From positions 1 to 13,078 of the forward strand of contig CADBRF010000265.1 of the NCBI GenBank assembly GCA_902796975.1: a DNA stretch of 13,078 nt, in the 5' to 3' direction. The DNA is from an uncultured Coriobacteriaceae bacterium. Lineage in GTDB: Bacteria > Actinomycetota > Coriobacteriia > Coriobacteriales > QAMH01. The notes beneath the pieces are model-generated. The model was not told the origin of the DNA. It saw only the letters and a list, made by a program, of their open reading frames with translations, and did no database searches. Below are positions 6,617 to 12,771 of the stretch, one piece after another (positions within the stretch are counted from its first letter, which is position 1; every line of letters begins with the position of its first letter). A program made the position numbers and the translations under genes.

Positions 6617-8425
6617 TCAGACCTGGCGCTGCTGATACGAGCCAGCGTCCTCAAAGCCAAGACCCCGCCAGAGCGCGCGTTCACCTCCAGCGTTGAAGAC
6701 GGTGATGTGCGCAAAACCGAGGTCTGATGCTTGCGCCGACGCTGCATCGACCATGGTACGTAGAAAAGCATCTCTCCGCGCTGCCGTCTTATCATCTCCG
6801 CGAGCAGCGGGATGACCACAGATGTGGAGCTCGCGGATCATCGCACCACCGCAGGCGGGAGGCAGTTCCTCCGCATGCACGCTTGAGTAGGATGCATCAA
6901 GCAGGGAAAGTCGAACATAGCCTGCAAGCTTGCCTTCCTGCGTGACCCATTCGATGAAACGCTCCTCGGTATTTGTCGTACGGTAGACAAGGGTCTGCTC
7001 TTCAAGAGTTTCAAGCTCCGGAAGCGCCGTGCGTAGCTCGTTGTAGCGAATCTCATGAACGTGGCTATTTGCCGCTCCGATCTCTTCTTCCACACGTTGA
7101 CGGAGGTTGATTTTCTTGTTCCCCGCCATAATGTCATGAGCTGATATATCGCGAATCATCCGGGATATACGCATATAACCGGGCGTGGCGAGCATATCGT
7201 CGACAAGCACGCCGACAAGCGTCTCCTCGCCATAGGGTTGCCAGCTTCCATTACGATAGTGCTCAACCAATCCTGTGCCATCCACGAGCGCACAGGGGTA
7301 AAGCTTGATTTCATCCGGCTGGAAGGCTGGATCTTCCACGAGATGGCTGAAATCTTCCCGGTCTGTCTCGGGGGTAGCTCCGAGCAAGTTAACCATAAAA
7401 TGGGCATGAACCTTGAACCCAAAGGCTCTCAGGAGCTCGAAGCTCGCAGTAATCCAATCACGAGTCAGGGCACGGTTGTTAAGCGAGAGGATTCGCTCAT
7501 CGAGGCTCTGGATGCCTACCTGAACTTTCGTGCACCCCATCGCCCGCATCTGAACGAGAGCAGGGGCGTCAATGCGGTCGGGCCGCGTCTCGATGCAGAG
7601 ACCAACGAGGCGATGAGCTGAGGTTTCATTCGCCTCCATCGCGTCCTGTAGTGTTTTCTCATCGGCAACTTGACGAGCTGAAATGGTCATCCAAGTTGGA
7701 CTATCTTCATAGCAGTAAGCGAACGCCTCGTTATAGGTGAGCTCGCGGGTGCGCACCCGATCCTGCAGGAGCTCGAAGCGCTCTTTCCTTTTTTCCTTCC
7801 TGCTGTCAAAACCAGCGTTTTCATAGAAGGCGCGACGAGCTTCTATACGTTCGACGTCCTGACAACCGTCGTTCAGGGCACGGGAGAGTTCCGACATGAA
7901 CCATGTCTGATACGAACGGGGGTAATCGGTCCACGTGCCGCCCAAGATAATGAGCTCAACCCGATCGGTTACATGACCCATCTGTATGAGCGTGGAAAGT
8001 CTGACGCTCACCTGCAGGTAGGGGTCAAAGCAGTTTCGCTCCGCGCGCTGACACGCCGGTTCGTCGGAGAGATAGCTCTTAGGCATACGTATATCGTTAG
8101 GACAGTAGAGGCAATCGCTCGAGCACGGATACGGCTTGGTGAGGACCGTGATGGTAGCAACACCCGAAGCCGTACGAGATGGCTTCATCGTAAGAGCCGC
8201 AATGAGCTTGCGCTCTAGTTCGGGTGTGATTCCCCAACTTTTCCAGAGTTCGGGTTGGTTGTTCTTTATTTGCGTATAAAAGGGCAGAAGCTCCTTTTTC
8301 GCATGGGGAGTTTCCCCCTTGGGCCGTTCCCGGTTACAGATGCGGATGAGCCGCTCGAGCTCGGCAGGGCCAAGGTCCTCGCCGGTACGCAATGCAGCAA
8401 TAATGCGCTGCAACATGGTCTCCAT
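6617..8425 (-). CDS. Elp3-like radical SAM / GNAT tRNA wobble uridine enzyme
   Basis: Elp3 proteins load a carboxymethyl-type group on C5 of U34 in tRNA using SAM radical chemistry and acetyl-CoA. 602 residues: helical N terminus (1-80), radical SAM core (about 88-445) and a C-terminal GNAT-like part (about 475-602). The cluster motif Cys101-Cys105-Cys108 (PYPCSSDCLYCP) is followed by the Elp3-specific MPKSYLSDEPACQRA (114-128), FDPYLQV (133-139) and LGGTWTDYP (161-169). ETRPD (279-283), VQVGIQSLD (301-309) and EIKLYPC (372-378) also match. Between about 185 and 265 there is a charged insert longer than usual. In the GNAT part, ELHICG (532-537) is present, but the acetyl-CoA loop, normally QHxGxG, reads ARRDAF. 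The start could also be the ATG at 8416, which has GGAG close by. It follows the MGMT-like gene by 6 bases. Confidence 0.92.
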   Translation of the reverse strand: METMLQRIIAALRTGEDLGPAELERLIRICNRERPKGETPHAKKELLPFYTQIKNNQPELWKSWGITPELERKLIAALTMKPSRTASGVATITVLTKPYPCSSDCLYCPNDIRMPKSYLSDEPACQRAERNCFDPYLQVSVRLSTLIQMGHVTDRVELIILGGTWTDYPRSYQTWFMSELSRALNDGCQDVERIEARRAFYENAGFDSRKEKRKERFELLQDRVRTRELTYNEAFAYCYEDSPTWMTISARQVADEKTLQDAMEANETSAHRLVGLCIETRPDRIDAPALVQMRAMGCTKVQVGIQSLDERILSLNNRALTRDWITASFELLRAFGFKVHAHFMVNLLGATPETDREDFSHLVEDPAFQPDEIKLYPCALVDGTGLVEHYRNGSWQPYGEETLVGVLVDDMLATPGYMRISRMIRDISAHDIMAGNKKINLRQRVEEEIGAANSHVHEIRYNELRTALPELETLEEQTLVYRTTNTEERFIEWVTQEGKLAGYVRLSLLDASYSSVHAEELPPACGGAMIRELHICGHPAARGDDKTAARRDAFLRTMVDAASAQASDLGFAHITVFNAGGERALWRGLGFEDAGSYQQRQV

Positions 8426-8431
8426 ACTTCG

Positions 8432-8824
8432 CTAGTCCTCCCCCATCTCCGCTTTCCAGTCGATATCAGCAGGCCGCCCCAGCACATCGAATTCGGGTTT
8501 CCATTGGAACCTTTCCAGATCTACGTGCGTATCATCCAGAAACTCGATGCCTTCCTCCTCGAGAAGATGCCGTTGCACTTCGGGGCCGCCAAACTCATAC
8601 CCCTTGCAGAGGCTCCCATCAGAGAAGAGCACGCGATGGCAGGGAATGACATGCGGCTGAGGGTTACGGCGAAGCGCAAAACCAACATAGCGAGCCGAGC
8701 GAGGCCTGCCCATCAAACGGGCCACCTGTCCATAGGTGGAGACGCAGCCACAGGGAATGCGCTTCACGATATCGAACACCTGCTCGGTGAAGCTCTTTTC
8801 TTCTTGCGGCTCTTTCTCGCCCAT
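8432..8824 (-). CDS. MGMT-family DNA alkyltransferase-like protein (short, Atl1-like length)
   Basis: 130 residues corresponding to only the DNA-binding/active-site domain of O6-alkylguanine-DNA alkyltransferases. It has STYGQVARL with the nucleotide-flipping-type Tyr31, ARYVGFALRRNP with the Arg finger at 45, and the acceptor motif IPCHRV with Cys62. FGGPEVQRHLLEEEGIEF (78-95) and the C-terminal VDLERFQW are typical of the short Atl1/YbaZ-like group (COG3695 type). Atl1 of fission yeast and YbaZ of E. coli have Trp at the Cys position and only bind alkylated DNA. Here the Cys is kept, so self-alkylating repair remains possible. A GTG at 8836 is in frame, but GAGGGG 4 bases before the ATG at 8824 decides the start. 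It is probably co-transcribed with the Elp3-like gene. Confidence 0.88.
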   Translation of the reverse strand: MGEKEPQEEKSFTEQVFDIVKRIPCGCVSTYGQVARLMGRPRSARYVGFALRRNPQPHVIPCHRVLFSDGSLCKGYEFGGPEVQRHLLEEEGIEFLDDTHVDLERFQWKPEFDVLGRPADIDWKAEMGED

Positions 8825-8965
8825 GGTACCCCTCACATCAGATTCATTGATTACCGCAGATTATGCACAGTGTAGCCTAATAAAAGAGGTCTTATTCATC
8901 TGGTAACTGAACGCCCTGCCTTGTGGAAAGCCTTGCTACCGCGCAAAACACGCGCTGGGGAGTAC

Positions 8966-8974
8966 TGGTATACT
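8966..8974 (+). promoter_or_regulatory. Extended -10 promoter placing transcription start at the ATG
   Basis: TGG directly before TATACT (8969-8974) forms an extended -10. Only six bases, CATCCC, separate it from the ATG at 8981, so the expected start site is at or next to the A of the start codon. No Shine-Dalgarno sequence lies at a usable distance. A leaderless transcript is predicted. Confidence 0.55.
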
Positions 8975-8980
8975 CATCCC

Positions 8981-9748
8981 ATGGACACGATGACAGCACA
9001 GCTTCTCAACACGCTTACGCAAGAGTTCTACCGGAAGAACGCCGATTCGTTTTCTACGACGCGGACAAGCCCGTGGGCAGGATGGGAACGCCTCGCCAGC
9101 ATGCTCGCTGAAAAAGAGCCAGAACAGCTTTCTGTTCTTGACCTTGCCTGCGGGAATCTTCGATTCGAGCGTTACCTCACCGAGAGATTTCCCAATGCCA
9201 GCATCTCATATACCCTCGTCGATAGCTCTTCCGAGCTTGTGGAAACCGGTGAGACGATTGCTGCCCCCTATCAGTTCTACCAGGTTGACCTTGTCGAGGA
9301 GCTGAACCAACTATGCGAAGAATCTGGGGACCTTAATCTTCCCCAAGAGCATGATCTCGCCGTCTCCTTTGGCTTCATGCATCACATTCCTCAAAGGCCG
9401 CAACGTATTGACCTCCTCCGAGCCCTCATCCGCGCAGTGCGACCAGGTGGTCTCGTTGTCATCTCTCTCTGGCAGTTTATGAACGATGCTCGTCTTGCAA
9501 AGAAGGCGGCAAGAGCGACTGCGGCAGCAAGCGACCTGTACGACCTTGAGGGAAAACTCGATGAGGGCGATTATCTGCTGGGGTGGCAACAGGAAAGCAA
9601 TACATTCCGCTACTGCCACCATTTTTCCAAGGACGATGTTGAGGAGCTCATCGAAGCAGTTAAACCACAGGCAGCTCTTCTCTACCGCTACCAGGCGGAC
9701 GGGAAGAGCAACAATCTGAATTGCTACCTCGTGTTTCAAAAAGCCTAG
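8981..9748 (+). CDS. Trm9/ALKBH8-like SAM-dependent methyltransferase
   Basis: 255 residues, class I methyltransferase fold. SAM-binding motif I is VLDLACGNLRFERYL (52-66), the acidic end of strand 2 is LVDSS (79-83), and the post-motif region is FGFMHHIP (130-137) with VRPGGLVVISLWQF (153-166). The N terminus has FYRKNADSFSTTRTSPWAGW (16-35), matching the Trm9 hallmark FSxTRxxPW. The C-terminal part has LLGWQQESNTFRYCHHFSKD (199-218) and VEELI (220-224), comparable to the FVPW ... RYYHLYREGELEQLV segment of yeast Trm9. Trm9 methyl-esterifies cm5U34 to mcm5U34 in tRNA. Substrate here is inferred from these motifs and from the divergent Elp3-like gene. A generic small-molecule methyltransferase remains possible. 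The start is set by the promoter immediately upstream; a TTG at 8921 lacks any ribosome binding site. Confidence 0.8.
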   Translation: MDTMTAQLLNTLTQEFYRKNADSFSTTRTSPWAGWERLASMLAEKEPEQLSVLDLACGNLRFERYLTERFPNASISYTLVDSSSELVETGETIAAPYQFYQVDLVEELNQLCEESGDLNLPQEHDLAVSFGFMHHIPQRPQRIDLLRALIRAVRPGGLVVISLWQFMNDARLAKKAARATAAASDLYDLEGKLDEGDYLLGWQQESNTFRYCHHFSKDDVEELIEAVKPQAALLYRYQADGKSNNLNCYLVFQKA

Positions 9749-9912
9749 GATTATGAGCGCAGGAGTGATGGGGATGCACGGCGAAGACGTCTAACACTGA
9801 CACCTGACAGCCCATGCGCTCTTATGGCATCAACGCAGCAGGCTATTTAGTCAAGAGGTTTCAACAGCCATCAAACAAGACACGCATCCCAAGCGAAGTC
9901 GGCGAGATTGGT
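9749..9912. other. Intergenic stretch between convergent genes, nothing firm
   Basis: Separates the methyltransferase and modD stops. A GAGCGCA/TGCGCTC pair (about 9756 and 9815) is too far apart to be a convincing terminator. No T-tract hairpin and no plausible gene are seen. Confidence 0.4.
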
Positions 9913-10755
9913 CTAACTGAGTCGTTTCATCCGGACACTCATATCCAGAGGCTTGGCAAAATGGAGACACGTAGTGGCAAGCCCATCAACACCTGTTCCA
10001 GCATAAGCCTCTGCATTAGTCAGATTAACGCCACCTGCTGCAATGATAGTGACGCGCGGGTTTATCGCACGAAGCCTCGGGACAAGCGCTGCCACATCTT
10101 CGACAGGAACCTTATCAAGCTGGACCCCGTCGACACCCGCTTCGACAAGCCGAGGTGCGTCTTCAATGCCCGTCTCGATAAAAAGCTTCTTCTCGCAGAC
10201 TTTCGCCTTAATATCAGGCAAATCGGCGATGAACTTGTCGAGCCCTCCATAGAAGGTCAGATGATGATCGAATATGAGCACGGTTTCGGAAAGTCCTAGA
10301 CGATGAGGGAATGCTCCACCTACCAGAATCGCCTTGGTATCGAAAAGCTTGGTTCCTGTCATGCTCTTACGCGTGGTAAGCACTTCGCAGCGAGGATTTG
10401 CCCGGTGCGCCGCATCGACCATTTTCTTCGTCTTTGTCGAGAGCGCTGAATAATACTCGAAAATATTAAGACAGCATTTCCAGCCCATATGAAGCTGGCC
10501 TGAATTTCCATGCGCATGAAGAAAGGTGTCCCCCGCTTCGAGCAAGGTCCCGCTTGGTTTGAAATCATCCACGGTACAGCCCAGCATCGCATAGATGCGA
10601 GCTGCTTCTTCTGTTCCGCAGAGAACCGCGTCATCACGAGTGAAGTACTCGATTGCACCAGGTTCTTCGCCAATGCCGAGCACATGCGTCGTCAGATCGA
10701 CACTCGGCACATCGTCGCGTATCACTTGCTCAAGATATGAATCGGGGATATACAT
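9913..10755 (-). CDS. modD: ModD-like quinolinate phosphoribosyltransferase homologue
   Basis: 280 residues, related to nicotinate-nucleotide pyrophosphorylase (NadC) but of the ModD type often found with molybdate transport genes. The exact reaction is not established to my knowledge. Features are DVPSVDLTTHVLGIG (15-29), GWKCCLNIFEYYSALSTKTK (91-110), the phosphate-binding-type TTRKSMTGTK (127-136), HRLGLSETVLIF (151-162), VQLDKVP (211-217) and AAGGVN (239-244). The frame includes a preceding TTG, but the ATG at 10755 with AAAGG about 10 bases upstream is preferred. No modABC genes or NadA/NadB are nearby. A strong hairpin separates it from thrH upstream, so it probably has its own promoter. 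Confidence 0.85.
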   Translation of the reverse strand: MYIPDSYLEQVIRDDVPSVDLTTHVLGIGEEPGAIEYFTRDDAVLCGTEEAARIYAMLGCTVDDFKPSGTLLEAGDTFLHAHGNSGQLHMGWKCCLNIFEYYSALSTKTKKMVDAAHRANPRCEVLTTRKSMTGTKLFDTKAILVGGAFPHRLGLSETVLIFDHHLTFYGGLDKFIADLPDIKAKVCEKKLFIETGIEDAPRLVEAGVDGVQLDKVPVEDVAALVPRLRAINPRVTIIAAGGVNLTNAEAYAGTGVDGLATTCLHFAKPLDMSVRMKRLS

Positions 10756-10800
10756 CAATCGGAGCCTTTCGTTCTGTCAGACATCATACTGCTGAAAGTA

Positions 10801-10839
10801 TAACCCCCTGCCTGGTCATAGGGACCGGACAGGGGGTTA
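10801..10839. terminator. Strong bidirectional-type hairpin between thrH and modD
   Basis: TAACCCCCTG (10801-10810) pairs perfectly with CAGGGGGTTA (10830-10839). Inside, CTGGTC can pair with GACCGG, which extends the stem with small bulges. On the minus strand it follows the thrH stop by about 40 bases and is followed by TACTTTC; on the plus strand by TTTTC. It most likely ends the thrH transcript. Confidence 0.8.
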
Positions 10840-10878
10840 TTTTCAAAACAGCAAAATGTGACGGATTACCTGATCTAG

Positions 10879-11484
10879 CTACTTGGTCAGCGCGCCCTTG
10901 ATTGCTTCCAGAAGCTCCTCATACGTATCCAGAGCAGGATACTGAGGGTACTCCTGCTTGATCGCATCGGTCGTGCGGAAGAAAAAGCCTGCCTTGCTCG
11001 CCTGGATCATGCCGACATCATTATGGCTGTCACCAGCCGCGATAGTCTGAATGCCGATGCCCTGCAAGCCACGGACCGTATCGTATTTGTTATGCTCACA
11101 GCGCTGCTTATAGTCGCAGATGTATCCCTCATCATCCACTTCAAGCTCATTGCAGAAAAGCGTGGGATAGCCAAGTTTTTCCATGAGGGGCATAGCGAAT
11201 TCGATATAGGTATCGGAAACGATGATGACCTGAGCAAACGTACGCAGTTCATCCAAGAATTGACGAGCTCCAGGGAGCACGTCGACCCTGTTGCACACGG
11301 CAACGACATCTTTGAGCTTAAGCCCACGTTCGCGGAGCAAATCGATGCGGAACTTCATGAGCTTATCGTAATCGGGTTCGTCGCGCGTGGTGCGCTCGAG
11401 CTCTTTAATACCCGTTTCCTTGGCGAACTCAATCCAAATCTCTGGAGTGAGAACACCTTCCATATCGAGGCAAACCAGATTCAT
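10879..11484 (-). CDS. thrH: ThrH-type phosphoserine phosphatase / homoserine phosphotransferase
   Basis: HAD-family enzyme; characterised in Pseudomonas aeruginosa as removing phosphate from phosphoserine and passing it to homoserine, linking serine and threonine synthesis. 201 residues. The nucleophile motif is LDMEGVLTPEIW (6-17) with Asp7 and the Asp-to-Glu change at position 9 that is normal in this group. TTRDEPDYDKLMKFR (32-46), the motif II segment IIVSDTYIEF (87-96) and the metal-binding GDSHNDVGMI (151-160) with Asp152 and Asp156 follow. The end QEYPQYPALDTYEEL (177-191) is also ThrH-like. The frame extends 11 codons upstream, but the ATG at 11484 has GGAGG 8 bases upstream. It stands alone, ending at a strong hairpin. 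Confidence 0.92.
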   Translation of the reverse strand: MNLVCLDMEGVLTPEIWIEFAKETGIKELERTTRDEPDYDKLMKFRIDLLRERGLKLKDVVAVCNRVDVLPGARQFLDELRTFAQVIIVSDTYIEFAMPLMEKLGYPTLFCNELEVDDEGYICDYKQRCEHNKYDTVRGLQGIGIQTIAAGDSHNDVGMIQASKAGFFFRTTDAIKQEYPQYPALDTYEELLEAIKGALTK

Positions 11485-11613
11485 TGAAATATCCTCCGAA
11501 GATGTTAAACAACGCATAGCAAGTTGAATTATCCATCATACGGCGTGCAAGCTAACGGCAAACTCTCTGTTTTTCCGTGACGGCATAGGTTGACGAGTAT
11601 TAGAAACGTGCTG

Positions 11614-11970
11614 TTATAGCTGTTCTTGAATCCATTCGCGAAGTACGACCGCATGGTTAATGGAAGGATCCTTTGCAGCATAGAGCAAAGTCAGCGTCTC
11701 CACTCCTGACTCCTTCAGGAAAGCAATAAGCTCAGCAGCTTGTGGGTTTGCATCAAGCTCAGCCCGGTAACGATTCTTGAAGGTATCAAAGTTCTCGGGC
11801 TTATGCCCGAACTCCTTGCGCGCCTCAGTTGAAGGGGCAAGCTGTTTTGCCCACAAGTCATAGGAGAGATCCACCTTCTTGATACCCCTCGGCCAAAGGC
11901 GGTCGACGAGAACACGGTAACCATCAGTTTCACCATAGGCTTCGTATACGCGTTTTATCTGCACCCGCAT
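11614..11970 (-). CDS. DUF488 (YeaO-type) protein
   Basis: 118 residues, biochemical role unknown. The family signature is complete: RVLVDRLWPRGIKK (19-32), LWAKQLAPSTEARKEFGHKPE (39-59), FKNRYRAEL (64-72) and TLLYAAKDPSINHAVVL (94-110). Conserved Asp, Arg, Trp, His and Lys residues suggest an enzyme. The ATG at 11970 is chosen from homology; a TTG at 12033 would add 21 residues unlike the family. The ribosome binding site is weak (AAAGAGTG about 11 bases upstream). Neighbours recX and thrH have their own signals, so it is probably a single-gene transcript. Confidence 0.88.
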   Translation of the reverse strand: MRVQIKRVYEAYGETDGYRVLVDRLWPRGIKKVDLSYDLWAKQLAPSTEARKEFGHKPENFDTFKNRYRAELDANPQAAELIAFLKESGVETLTLLYAAKDPSINHAVVLREWIQEQL

Positions 11971-12048
11971 GAATAACTCACTCTTTCTACCGTGAACAAC
12001 AAGGTCAGGCATATGCCGTATCTGTCCATTCAACCACTACAAGAAGAC

Positions 12049-12057
12049 TGTATAGCA
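12049..12057 (-). promoter_or_regulatory. Candidate extended -10 for the DUF488 gene
   Basis: On the minus strand TGC directly precedes TATACA. No convincing -35. It lies downstream of the recX terminator and would give a leader of about 70 bases. Confidence 0.3.
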
Positions 12058-12111
12058 CACCTGTTAGGGCTCGAATACTAAAGAACAACCAAGTCAAAAG
12101 AGCAGAACCAG

Positions 12112-12137
12112 AAGAGCGACGGTTTCGCGTCGCTCTT
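12112..12137 (-). terminator. Terminator of the recA-recX unit
   Basis: A perfect 10-bp stem, AAGAGCGACG with CGTCGCTCTT, closes a six-base loop 17 bases after the recX stop. On the minus strand it is followed by CTGGTTCTGCTCTTTT, a T-rich but interrupted tract. Confidence 0.8.
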
Positions 12138-12154
12138 GAAACACTCGATTGTCT

Positions 12155-12751
12155 CTACTGCTGCATCTGTTGGAGATACTCGCTGACCGCACGGTTTGCA
12201 ACATCAAAGCTGTAGCCCTTATTCACGAGGCGATGCATAAGCGACGAGCGAGGGTTTTTAGCATGTGTAGGCCGACGCTCGAGTTCATGTAGAGCTCTCT
12301 CGTACTCCCCATCAGCGCTCGAAAACTCATCTTGACACGAAGTGATTATCGCATCAGAGATCCCATTCCGTTCAAGCTGCTGCGTTATCTTGCGACGACC
12401 CCAGCCAAGATTCGTCTTGCCTCGGATAAAGGAACGAGCGTACCGCTCGTCACTAATGATGCTGTAGCGGAGGGCAGTTGCCACAGCATCATCTATCTCT
12501 TCAGGTGTGAACTCTGCACGGGCAAGGCGTTCCCGAACTTCCTTTTCACAACGCTCGCGGACATTGACCAGAGCGCCAATTTTCTTCATCGCAGCCTGAT
12601 GCCGGTCTGAGCTGGCCTGCACCTCTGGGTGAGAACCGCTGCCTTTCTGATTTATGCAGCGCCGTATGCTCCTTTTTCGAGACGTGGCTTCCAGAGCAGT
12701 AGACTCTGACGCCTGCCCGTGAGCAGCCAAAAACTCGAGAGCACCCTTCAT
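12155..12751 (-). CDS. recX: Regulatory protein RecX
   Basis: Binds RecA filaments in the cytoplasm and limits recombinase and SOS coprotease activity. 198 residues. Tandem three-helix repeats begin near residue 55: GALVNVRERCEKEVRERLAR (59-78), then SIISDERYARSFIRGKTNLG (96-115), GRRKITQQLERNGIS (117-131) and, near the C terminus, LMHRLVNKGYSFDVANRAVSEYL. The core is typical of the family. The first 50 residues are Ser/Ala/Gln-rich with no recognisable domain, so the true start may lie further in. It begins 20 bases after the recA stop, the classical recA-recX arrangement, and ends at a strong hairpin. Confidence 0.92.
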   Translation of the reverse strand: MKGALEFLAAHGQASESTALEATSRKRSIRRCINQKGSGSHPEVQASSDRHQAAMKKIGALVNVRERCEKEVRERLARAEFTPEEIDDAVATALRYSIISDERYARSFIRGKTNLGWGRRKITQQLERNGISDAIITSCQDEFSSADGEYERALHELERRPTHAKNPRSSLMHRLVNKGYSFDVANRAVSEYLQQMQQ

Positions 12752-12771
12752 GTGAGAGCTACCTACTCATC

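Noticed and set aside
8255..8875. Plus-strand open frame of 206 codons
   Set aside because: It is antisense to the MGMT-like and Elp3-like genes, which have clear motifs; no ribosome binding site or recognisable domain.
8921..8980. TTG-initiated N-terminal extension of the Trm9-like protein
   Set aside because: No ribosome binding site, sequence unlike the family, and it would overlap the promoter that fits the ATG at 8981.
9753..9794. Tiny frame of 13 codons (MSAGVMGMHGEDV)
   Set aside because: Too short to judge, no ribosome binding site, and no link to the neighbours.
9814..10299. Plus-strand open frame of 161 codons
   Set aside because: Mostly antisense to modD, no domain, no ribosome binding site.
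11560..11590. CCGT/ACGG repeat near GTTTTTCCGTGACGGC
   Set aside because: Single-base loop and no T tract in the direction of transcription; not a usable terminator.
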